Shown: positions 23,105 through 30,556 of the stretch, one piece after another
How positions within the stretch are numbered: position 1 is the stretch's first letter
How the letters are laid out: every line of letters begins with the position of its first letter
Source: Casimicrobiaceae bacterium
Lineage (GTDB): Bacteria; Pseudomonadota; Gammaproteobacteria; Burkholderiales; Casimicrobiaceae
Length of the DNA stretch: 36,672 nucleotides
Assembly (NCBI GenBank): GCA_025056355.1
Contig: JANWWI010000027.1
Location: 1 to 36,672, forward strand
Direction of reading: 5' to 3'
Made by a program: the position numbers and the translations under genes
Notes under the pieces: model-generated
Databases searched by the model: none
What the model was told of the DNA's origin: nothing
What the model saw: only the letters and a program-made list of their open reading frames with translations

Positions 23105-25872
23105 CACTTCACGGCATGATGAATCAAGCTGTGCTTGATCTGCCCGCGCGCGACACGATCGTGCTGGCTCCGAGCGACCGCGCCCGGCGTATCTGGAGTC
23201 GCTGGTGGCGTGCCGAGGCGCTTGCGCGCAGCGCACCCGGAGAGGCTGCGGCGCTGCCGGCCTTCTTCACGGTCGAGGAATGGCTGCGCCGGCTGTGGCA
23301 AGAGGCGCGCGCCGTCTGGCTCGTTCCAAACCACTACGACCTCGCTCCGCCCGAGGTCGAAGCGATGCTGTGGCGCCGCGTGGTCGATGAGCATTTCGGC
23401 GACGGTCTGGGTGCGCATGCACCCTTGGCCGAAGAAGCTCAGGAGGCGTGGCGTTTGCTTCAGGCGCATACGCCGCTGGAGCGCATCGACCTCTCTGAGG
23501 CCACGCTTGCCGAGTGCGCTACAGAAGCTGGCCGACGTGTGATGGGCGCCGTGCGCGACCGCCTGCGCGAGCGCGGCGCCATGAGCGAGGCGGAACTGCC
23601 GCGGCGCATCGCGCATGCGCTGCCCGCGCTGGCGCCGCTGTTGCCGCGACAGATCGTGCTTACTCCACGCTTTGCCCCGCGTCCGGACGAAGTGGCCCTG
23701 TTTGAGCGGCTCGAAGCGCTAGCCGGGTGTTGCATCCATCGACTCGACGCGGCGCCTTCGCACGAGATCGAGTCACGGGCGGCGCCGAGGCAGGTCAGGC
23801 GGTGGAGCTTTCCGAGCGCTCGTGCCGAGCGCGAAGCGGCCCTCACGTGGGCGGCGCAGCGCCTTGCCCGAACCGGCGAGCGCTCCGCGCTGCCGCTGCT
23901 GATTGTCGTGCCGGGCCTGCCGGAGTGCGCCGAGGCGTGGCGCCGCAGCGCCGACTGGGTTGGCATCGAGGTCGATGTCTCGGCGGGGCGCCCGCTGGCG
24001 CGCTATCCCTGGGCAGCAGTGGGGTTTACCGTGGTTGCCGCGGCCTTCGAACCGGTGTCGGTCGAAGTGCTCGGGCAGGCGCTCACGCATGAGCGTTGGG
24101 CGTTTTCCGCCGCGGAGCGGGCCTGTCTTGCGCGGATCGCGCCTGAGCTGGCCGAGCGGGGCGTGCGCTCGATCGGGCTCGTCGCGGCGCTTCGGCAAGC
24201 GGGACTCACGGTGCGCGCTCAGGCGGTCGAACGCGTGTTGACCGAGGCGGGTGAACCGAGCCGCGCGCGTCCGCGCCGTACGTGGGCGACCCTTTACGCT
24301 CGGCTGATCGGCCTGTTTAGCCAGGAGGAGGCCGCGCGCCGCGCTGACCCGTGGCCGATCGAACGCGCGCTGCTCTCGGCGATTGAGCGCTGGTGTGCGC
24401 TGGATGATTGGTTGCCGACGGTCGAGCATCGAGCGGCTCAGGCGGAGCTCATCGCCCTGACTGAGCGCGAGCCATTCCAGCCCCACGCGCCCGCACACGC
24501 GGTCCAGGTGATCGGTCTTCTTGAGTCCGGCGGCCTGCCGCATGCGGGGCTCTGGTTCGTCGATGCCACGGACCAGCGCCTTCCCGAAGCCGTGCGCTTG
24601 AACGCCTTTTTGGACGCGAGCTGGCAGCGCGTGGCGCGCGCCGGGCGCGCGCGGCCCGAATCGGTGCTTGATCGTGCCAGCCGACTCGTGGCGCACTGGC
24701 GGATGCTCGGCCCAGAGTGCTGTGCCTCCCTGGTCAAACTGCCCGGTGAGCGCGTATCCTGGGCGCCCGGTGTCGCCGATTGGCCCCTTGCCGAAGAAAG
24801 CCCTGGCCTCCCCGGCACTCAAACAGGCGCGCTCGACCCAGCGGCGTGGCCCGAGCTTCAGTGGTGCGAAGACGAGGGCGGCCTACCGGCTCCTGGTGCG
24901 ACGCAACCCGGACAAACGAAAGGACAGCACGATCGAATGCCCGGTGCCGCGCGGCCGGGTTGGCCGAAGTCGCCTCGGCCGCTCGACGTTGAGGCCTTCG
25001 CCCAGCAAGCCGAGTGTCCGCGCCGCGGCTATGCGATGCACCGGCTCGGCTTGGCCGCTTGGCCCGTTGCGGCGGTCGGCGTTTCGCCGTCGCTACGCGG
25101 AGGTTGGCTGCACGCGGCGCTTGAGCGCTACGGGCGATGTGTGGCCGGGCGCGCATCGCCGACGCTGCCGTGGGACCTTCTTCATCGACAAGCAAGCACG
25201 TGGGTCGAGGAGGCCGAGGCGGAACTGCGCGAGCGCTTGACTGCCGTTCCCGACCACATCGTGGCCGCCGAGCGCGCACGCCTGACCGCACTCATGCGGC
25301 GCTTCCTCGAATGTGAGCAACACCGCGCTGCCTTCCTCGTGCTCGAAGTCGAAAGCCGCCGTGAGCTCACGCTGTCGGGCTTGCCCGTGCGGGTGAGGCT
25401 CGACCGCATCGATCGGCTGTTGTTGGAGGAGCAGCAGCAGGGGGCCGAAGTCCCGAGCGAGGCGTTGCTTGTGATCGACTACAAAAGCGGACGCGTCAGT
25501 CCGACTGCGCTTAGCGAAGCGCGGCTCGTAGCGCCGCAGTTGCCGCTCTACACCCTGGCGCTTGGGCCCGAACGCGTGCGTGGCGCAGCGCTCGCGCAGC
25601 TCGACGATGAACAGGTGCGTTTCCACGCGCTCGGGGATGGCTGGGCAAAATCGAAGCACGCCACGTCGTTTGCGGCGCTCAAGTCCGAGTGGACTCGGCA
25701 ACTCGAGGCGCTCGCACAGGAGATCGCACGCGGCGAGGCCGTGCGGGCGCCTTTTCGCGGTGCGAAAAGTTGCGAGGCCTGTCCGGTCCGGACCTTTTGC
25801 GGCATCGATCGGGTCTGGCCGCAGTGGGTCGAGACCGCGGATGAGCCGGCACAGTCCGAGGGCCCAGCATGA
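23101..25872 (+). CDS. addB: AddB-like Fe-S exonuclease subunit (PD-(D/E)XK)
   Basis: This 923-residue protein resembles the AddB-like 'probable DNA repair protein' family of betaproteobacteria, partner of AddA in processing double-strand breaks. Its C-terminal nuclease has VRVRLDRIDRL (Asp768/Asp771) and LLVIDYKSG (Asp793, Lys795), the PD-(D/E)XK catalytic set. Four cysteines placed as in AddB iron-sulfur domains are present: Cys639 (AECPRRGY) and CEACPVRTFC (Cys891, 894, 900). The N-terminus (TIVLAPSDRARRIWSRWWR) lacks the Walker A loop of Bacillus AddB, so it is unlikely to hydrolyse ATP. GTG 23101 overlaps the upstream stop; ATG 23116 and 23119 are alternatives. It overlaps addA by ATGA. 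Confidence 0.85.
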   Translation: MTLHGMMNQAVLDLPARDTIVLAPSDRARRIWSRWWRAEALARSAPGEAAALPAFFTVEEWLRRLWQEARAVWLVPNHYDLAPPEVEAMLWRRVVDEHFGDGLGAHAPLAEEAQEAWRLLQAHTPLERIDLSEATLAECATEAGRRVMGAVRDRLRERGAMSEAELPRRIAHALPALAPLLPRQIVLTPRFAPRPDEVALFERLEALAGCCIHRLDAAPSHEIESRAAPRQVRRWSFPSARAEREAALTWAAQRLARTGERSALPLLIVVPGLPECAEAWRRSADWVGIEVDVSAGRPLARYPWAAVGFTVVAAAFEPVSVEVLGQALTHERWAFSAAERACLARIAPELAERGVRSIGLVAALRQAGLTVRAQAVERVLTEAGEPSRARPRRTWATLYARLIGLFSQEEAARRADPWPIERALLSAIERWCALDDWLPTVEHRAAQAELIALTEREPFQPHAPAHAVQVIGLLESGGLPHAGLWFVDATDQRLPEAVRLNAFLDASWQRVARAGRARPESVLDRASRLVAHWRMLGPECCASLVKLPGERVSWAPGVADWPLAEESPGLPGTQTGALDPAAWPELQWCEDEGGLPAPGATQPGQTKGQHDRMPGAARPGWPKSPRPLDVEAFAQQAECPRRGYAMHRLGLAAWPVAAVGVSPSLRGGWLHAALERYGRCVAGRASPTLPWDLLHRQASTWVEEAEAELRERLTAVPDHIVAAERARLTALMRRFLECEQHRAAFLVLEVESRRELTLSGLPVRVRLDRIDRLLLEEQQQGAEVPSEALLVIDYKSGRVSPTALSEARLVAPQLPLYTLALGPERVRGAALAQLDDEQVRFHALGDGWAKSKHATSFAALKSEWTRQLEALAQEIARGEAVRAPFRGAKSCEACPVRTFCGIDRVWPQWVETADEPAQSEGPA

Positions 25873-28800
25873 ACGCAACGCGCTCAGACCGCGCCGGGGA
25901 TGCTGAGCGCGTACCCGATCTCTCGCTTCGCGAACGCGCCCTCGATCCCACCGAATCTTTCATCGTCCAAGCACCGGCCGGCGCGGGCAAGACCGAATTG
26001 CTCATCCAGCGGCTGCTCGCCTTGCTTGCACGCGTCGAGGCACCCGAACGTATCCTCGCGCTCACCTTTACGCGCAAAGCCGCTGCGGAGATGCGCGAGC
26101 GCTTGGTGGCGGCGCTGCGTGCCGCGCGCGCTGGCGCGCCCCCCGAGACAGCCCACGAGCAGCGCCGCATCGAGCTCGCCCAGACGGTGCTCGAGCGCGA
26201 CCGCGCGCTCGGGTGGCGGCTCGAGCAGCGACCCAACGCCGTAGCGATCGAGACCTTCGACGCGTTTGCCCTGCGTTTGGCGCGCGCCGGATGGACGCCG
26301 AGCTCGGTCGACCGCTCGCCCTGGATGCGACTCGAAGAAGACCTCGGCGCCCTGTACCGCGAAGCGGCACGCGCGGCGATCGAGGCGAGCGAACCGCCCG
26401 AGCGACTCTCCGCCACCCAAGCGTTGCTTCGTCGCTTCGACAACCGCGTCGAAGCCTTGGTCAACAACCTGGCTGCCTTGCTCGAACGACGCGCCTTGTG
26501 GCTGCGCCACGCACTCGATGTCAGTGAGTCCGCCGAAGTGTTGCGCGATCGGCTCATCGTCGCGGCGATCGAGGAGCGGCTCGCCTGGCTGGAGGCTCGC
26601 TGGACGCCCGAGCAGTTCGACGTGCTGCGCCGCGCTGCGGCGTGCTGGCTCAGCTCAGGGGCCGACATGCCGTGTCCCGAGCCTTGGCTGGCGGCCCTCT
26701 GCGTCGGGCCGCTGCCGGGCGCACGCTTTGCCACGCTCGATGCTTGGCGCGCCGTGGCCGGCCTCACGCTCGCGAAAAACTCGGCCGACTGGCGGCGCCG
26801 GCCGAATTTGCCGGCCGGCGCGGAAACAAGCCTCCAGTCAGGGGTCAAGAGGCTGCTCGAAGAACTGGCGGCTCAAGATCCCGACGGCACGCACGCAGCG
26901 GCACTCTGCGCCGTGGTCAGCTACCCGGATACGGAGGCACTGGCCGAGCAGCGCGAAGTGCGAAGCGCCACCGCAGTACTGCTCAAGCACGCGCTCGCCG
27001 AGCTGCAGCTGCTCATGGCCGAGCGGGGCGTGACCGACTACGCGCAGGTGAGCCTCGCGGCGCTCCAGGCACTCGAGACCAATCAGGCGGCGCTCGCAGA
27101 GCGGCTCGATGGGCGCATCGATCACCTCCTGGTCGATGAGTTTCAGGACACCAATCCGGCGCAGCGCGATTTGCTCCGGGCGCTTGTGGCTGAGTGGAGC
27201 CCGGGGGATGGACGTACGTTTTTCGCCGTCGGCGATCCGATGCAATCGATCTACGCCTTTCGCGATGCCGATGTGGGCATCTTCCTCGAGGTGCGCGATC
27301 GTGGCCTTGGCCCTGTGCGACCGACGCCGCTTGTGCTGAGCGCGAACTTCCGCGCCCGGGCGCCGCTTGTTGAATGGGTCAATGCCACCTTTGCCGGCGT
27401 CTTTGCGGTTGCGGCAAAGCGTTGCCCGCACGCGCCGAGCGTTGGGTTTGCCTCGGCTGTGGCCACGCGCGCGGCCGACCCTCAAGCGGGCATCGAGATC
27501 CGGCGCTTTGCCTCGGCCCAGGCCGAGGCCGAGTGGATCGCTGAGTCGATCGAAGCACTTCAGGCCAGGGCGCCCGAGGCGCGCATCGCCGTGCTCGTGC
27601 GACGGCGGCAGGATGCCTGGCCCGTTCTGAGCGCTCTTGCGCGGCGCGATGTCATCACGAGCGCGTTGGAATTCGTGCCGCTCGCGCAGCGACCGCTTGT
27701 GCAGGAGCTCTGGGCCGCCGCCTGCCTGCTTGCGCATCCCGGGGACCGCCTGGCGCTTGCCACTTGGCTGCGTAGCCCCATGGTCGGATTGCGCTTGGCC
27801 ACGCTCGAGGTCGTTCTCGATTGGCTTGCGGAGAGCTCGCCGGAGAGCGTGCTTGCTGAGCGCGCTCAATGGCCATGGCCCGAATTGCCCGAAGAGGAAC
27901 GAGCGCGGCTCGAACGAGCGCTCGAAGCCCTCGTCGAGGCACGTGCCCTGCACACGGCTCGTTCGCTTGCCGAGCGACTGTGGCGGCTGTTTCTCGAGCT
28001 TGGTGGGCGGCGGCTTGCCCAAGGCGAAGCCGAGCGCGAAGAGCTCGAGGCCTTTTTCGCGCTGCTCGAAGAGGCAAGCGCCGAGGGTCTGCTCCGTGAT
28101 CGAGCCGAATTCGAGCGCCGTCTTGCTCAGAGAATGTGTACCCTCAACCCCGCGCGTGCAGAGGCTCGGGGCCGGGCCGTCGAAGTGCTCACCATTCACA
28201 AGGCCAAGGGTCTTGAGTGGGATGTGGTCTACGTGCCTGCGCTTGATCAGGCGATCAAAAGCGACGATTCGGCGCAGATGGTCTGGGCCTTTTTTCGCGA
28301 CCGGGCCGAACCGCGCAATGGATCGCAACTGATTGCCGCCACGCGCGAACGGCGACACAGCGAAGCGTCCGCCTCCGTCTACAGCTTCGTGCGCACCGCC
28401 GCTGCGCAAGTGCGAGACGCCGAGCGAGCGCGACTTCTCTACGTGGCCGCAACACGAGCGCGCGAGCGCCTGGTGCTTTCGGGCCATGCGGCGAAGACCG
28501 TGCCTTCGAGCTCGCTGGCTGCGCTGCTCGATTGGCCGCCGCCTGCGGCTGACCCCGAGGCGCGCGAGATGAGCCCCGGAGAAGCGACCGCGCCCTCGAC
28601 GCGGACGCTGGCACCGCTCAGGGTGCCGAGCCTGCTGCGTTCGGCCACGCCTTGGCCACGACGGGCAAGCGCGTCTTGCGGGACCGGCGCGGTCCTGTCC
28701 GAGCCAAGCGCTCAGACGCTCGGTGAGGTTGAGATGCCACCAGAGGATCAGAGCGCAAGCCCGCAGCAGGCGAGCGCGCGGGCCGTTGGGGTCGTGGGAC

Positions 28801-29297
28801 ATCGCCTGCTCGAAAGCCTTGGCCGGCTCCTCGAGCGCGGCGTGCGCGAGGTGAGCTTCGAGGCCCACGCAATCGCCCGCTGGCTTGAGCGCGAGGGCGC
28901 TCCGCGCGAGGCTGTTGAGGCAGCCGCGGCGCGCCTTGCCGAGCATTGCACGCGGCTTGCCCGCGACAGCCAGACGCTTGCCTGGCTGTTCGATCCCTCG
29001 CATCGCATGAGCCATTCCGAAGTCACGCTCGCCGTGGGCGAGACCACGCTTCGGCCCGATCGGACGTTTGTGACCGTCACCGGTGAGCGCTGGATCGTCG
29101 ACTACAAATTCGCCGAACCGCCCCCGGGGAGTTCAGTCGAGGGCTGGCTGGCTGAAGAGCGCGAACGCCACCGTGCGCAACTGCAACGCTACGCAAGCAG
29201 CCTGGGGCATCCTCGCGTACCGTGGCGAGCGGCGCTTTATTTCGTGTGGCTCGACCGGCGAGTCGAGCTCGAACTGAGCCTCCGAGCGCCTGCCTAG
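25869..29297 (+). CDS. addA: AddA-like UvrD-family helicase-nuclease
   Basis: AddA is the motor and second nuclease of AddAB, which unwinds and trims broken DNA ends before RecA loading. The 1142-residue protein has Walker A APAGAGKT (35-42), motif Ia LALTFTRKAAAEMRERL, Walker B LLVDEFQDTNPAQ (421-433), motif III VGDPMQSIYAFRDAD, motif V VEVLTIHKAKGLEWDVVYVP, and motif VI RLLYVAATRARERL. The C-terminal RecB-type nuclease is intact: RPDRTFV (Asp1064) and WIVDYKF (Asp1078, Lys1080). It starts with ATGA overlapping addB, so the pair is made together. The reading frame runs the full usual length for AddA. Nothing suggests decay. Confidence 0.9.
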   Translation: MNATRSDRAGDAERVPDLSLRERALDPTESFIVQAPAGAGKTELLIQRLLALLARVEAPERILALTFTRKAAAEMRERLVAALRAARAGAPPETAHEQRRIELAQTVLERDRALGWRLEQRPNAVAIETFDAFALRLARAGWTPSSVDRSPWMRLEEDLGALYREAARAAIEASEPPERLSATQALLRRFDNRVEALVNNLAALLERRALWLRHALDVSESAEVLRDRLIVAAIEERLAWLEARWTPEQFDVLRRAAACWLSSGADMPCPEPWLAALCVGPLPGARFATLDAWRAVAGLTLAKNSADWRRRPNLPAGAETSLQSGVKRLLEELAAQDPDGTHAAALCAVVSYPDTEALAEQREVRSATAVLLKHALAELQLLMAERGVTDYAQVSLAALQALETNQAALAERLDGRIDHLLVDEFQDTNPAQRDLLRALVAEWSPGDGRTFFAVGDPMQSIYAFRDADVGIFLEVRDRGLGPVRPTPLVLSANFRARAPLVEWVNATFAGVFAVAAKRCPHAPSVGFASAVATRAADPQAGIEIRRFASAQAEAEWIAESIEALQARAPEARIAVLVRRRQDAWPVLSALARRDVITSALEFVPLAQRPLVQELWAAACLLAHPGDRLALATWLRSPMVGLRLATLEVVLDWLAESSPESVLAERAQWPWPELPEEERARLERALEALVEARALHTARSLAERLWRLFLELGGRRLAQGEAEREELEAFFALLEEASAEGLLRDRAEFERRLAQRMCTLNPARAEARGRAVEVLTIHKAKGLEWDVVYVPALDQAIKSDDSAQMVWAFFRDRAEPRNGSQLIAATRERRHSEASASVYSFVRTAAAQVRDAERARLLYVAATRARERLVLSGHAAKTVPSSSLAALLDWPPPAADPEAREMSPGEATAPSTRTLAPLRVPSLLRSATPWPRRASASCGTGAVLSEPSAQTLGEVEMPPEDQSASPQQASARAVGVVGHRLLESLGRLLERGVREVSFEAHAIARWLEREGAPREAVEAAAARLAEHCTRLARDSQTLAWLFDPSHRMSHSEVTLAVGETTLRPDRTFVTVTGERWIVDYKFAEPPPGSSVEGWLAEERERHRAQLQRYASSLGHPRVPWRAALYFVWLDRRVELELSLRAPA

Positions 29298-29300
29298 AAT
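29295..29300 (+). promoter_or_regulatory. Weak candidate -10 element for ribF
   Basis: TAGAAT overlaps the addA stop codon and matches the sigma-70 -10 consensus at five of six bases, but no good -35 element lies 17 bases upstream (AACTGA). If used, the transcript would start just ahead of the 29312-29334 hairpin. Confidence 0.2.
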
Positions 29301-29311
29301 CGCCGAGGCGG

Positions 29312-29334
29312 GTCGGTCTTGTGTTCAGACCGAC
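29312..29334 (+). promoter_or_regulatory. Hairpin at the 5' end of ribF
   Basis: GTCGGTCT (29312-29319) and AGACCGAC (29327-29334) form a perfect 8-bp stem around a 7-base loop; a ninth G-U pair would include the TTG at 29335. There is no following T run. It sits between addA and ribF and abuts a possible ribF start, so it could mark a transcript end for the repair operon or restrict ribF translation. It does not resemble an FMN (RFN) riboswitch, which is much longer. Confidence 0.45.
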
Positions 29335-29346
29335 TTGCATGCGACC

Positions 29347-30315
29347 GTGGCATCTCCAGACGCTTTCCGATTTCGCCTCACTCGCGACGCCTGCGCGCCG
29401 GCCGCGCGCGGCAGCGCCCTTACGATCGGCAACTTCGACGGCGTGCACTTGGGCCATCGCGCGCTCATCGAGCGCGTGGTGGCGGCGGCTCGGGCCGACG
29501 GACTTGAAGCGACGGTGGTCACGTTTGAGCCTTCCCCGGCGCGATGGTTTGCCCGGCGAGGCGGCCTCGAGCCGCCACCGCGCTTGCAGCGTCTGCGCGA
29601 CAAGCTCGAAACGCTAGCGGCCCTTGGCATCACACGCGTGCATCTGGTGCGCTTCAACGAAGCGCTTGCCAGCCTGTCACCCGATGCGTTTTGCGATCGC
29701 GTGCTTGCCGAGGCGCTCAACGTTCGTTGGGCGATCGTCGGGGAGGACTTCCGCTACGGACGGGCGCGCAGCGGGGATGCGCAAACCCTGGCGCGCTGGT
29801 GCGCCCGGCGCGGAGTCACCTGCGAGCGGCTCGCCCCGATCGGAGCAGAGGGCATGCGGTATTCCTCCTCCGCGGTGCGCTTGGCACTCGCCGCCGGGGA
29901 TTGCGCCGCCGCCGCGCGGATGCTCGGACGGCCCTACGCGATCTCGGGTCGGGTCGCCCACGGTGACAAACTCGGCCGGCAACTGGGCTTTCCGACGCTC
30001 AACCTGCCGCTGTGGTGGCCGTTGCCGCTGAGCGGCGTCTTTGCCGTGTGGGTGCATGTGGCCGGGTATGCAAAGCCGCTGCCCGGTGCGGCCAGTGTAG
30101 GCGTGCGACCGACCGTCACCGAGCGCGGCGATCCGCGCCTCGAGGTGCACTTGCTCGACTTTGCCGGCGATCTCTACGGCCGACGAGTGAGGGTCGAATT
30201 CGTGTCGTATTTGCGTCCCGAAGAGCGCTTCGCCTCAGCCGCTGCGATGCGGGAGCAAATGCAGCGCGACGTGGCCATCGCACGTGAACGTCTCGCGGCG
30301 CCGCAAGCCGCGTAA
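29347..30315 (+). CDS. ribF: RibF, riboflavin kinase / FAD synthetase
   Basis: RibF phosphorylates riboflavin to FMN and adenylylates FMN to FAD. The N-terminal nucleotidyltransferase domain has the IGNFDGVHLGH motif (27-37; related to HxGH), VTFEPSPARWF and GEDFRYGRARSGD, plus the RYSSSAVR (ISSTxIR-type) element. The C-terminal kinase domain has HGDKLGRQLGFPTLNL, with PTLN at 216-219, followed by GVFAVWV, ASVGVRPTV, and LEVHLLDFAGDLYGRRV with the conserved acidic residue. The ending FVSYLRPEERF is typical. No ATG start is in frame; GTG 29347 gives 322 residues, and TTG 29335 is the alternative. Neither has a clear Shine-Dalgarno, which may indicate low or regulated translation. Confidence 0.94.
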   Translation: MASPDAFRFRLTRDACAPAARGSALTIGNFDGVHLGHRALIERVVAAARADGLEATVVTFEPSPARWFARRGGLEPPPRLQRLRDKLETLAALGITRVHLVRFNEALASLSPDAFCDRVLAEALNVRWAIVGEDFRYGRARSGDAQTLARWCARRGVTCERLAPIGAEGMRYSSSAVRLALAAGDCAAAARMLGRPYAISGRVAHGDKLGRQLGFPTLNLPLWWPLPLSGVFAVWVHVAGYAKPLPGAASVGVRPTVTERGDPRLEVHLLDFAGDLYGRRVRVEFVSYLRPEERFASAAAMREQMQRDVAIARERLAAPQAA

Positions 30316-30350
30316 GGCATCGGCAAAGGCCGCGAAACGCTTGCTTCGGT

Positions 30351-30356
30351 TATGAT
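30351..30356 (+). promoter_or_regulatory. Candidate -10 element for the ileS leader
   Basis: TATGAT lies 36 bases after ribF and matches the -10 consensus at five of six positions in otherwise GC-rich DNA. No convincing -35 element is present at the right distance. If real, the ileS leader would be about 195 bases. Confidence 0.3.
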
Positions 30357-30458
30357 CGAGCGCATGCTTCAGGCCGCCACTCTCCGCTCATCGCCGAAGC
30401 TCAGTGGTTCCTTGCCCGGCGTTTTGGCTCGGCAAACGCGTCGCGACCGAATTTGACG

Positions 30459-30477
30459 AGCGCCGGCCCACGGCGCT
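30459..30477 (+). promoter_or_regulatory. Leader hairpin 1 upstream of ileS
   Basis: AGCGCCG (30459-30465) pairs perfectly with CGGCGCT (30471-30477) around a five-base loop, with a G-U pair possible outside. It is followed by a pyrimidine-rich stretch TTCCTCTCTCATTT. It begins two bases after the stop of a 34-codon reading frame (30352-30456). It could be a weak terminator or an attenuator arm. Confidence 0.4.
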
Positions 30478-30495
30478 TCCTCTCTCATTTGTGCT

Positions 30496-30515
30496 GCGCC
30501 GCGCGCACGCGGCGC
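30496..30515 (+). promoter_or_regulatory. Leader hairpin 2 upstream of ileS
   Basis: GCGCCGCG (30496-30503) and CGCGGCGC (30508-30515) form a perfect 8-bp GC stem with loop CGCA, 41 bases before the ileS start. It shares the GCGCCG core with hairpin 1 (30459-30477), so the two could also pair alternatively. Together they fill most of the 241-base ribF-ileS spacer. Confidence 0.4.
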
Positions 30516-30556
30516 GCCTTGGTCGCGTTGCCTGATCCGACACAGTTTCAGCCACC

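Noticed and set aside
26838-29015. A 725-codon minus-strand frame opposite addA
   Set aside because: It has no domain, it mirrors the codon pattern of addA, and the helicase and nuclease motifs lie on the + strand.
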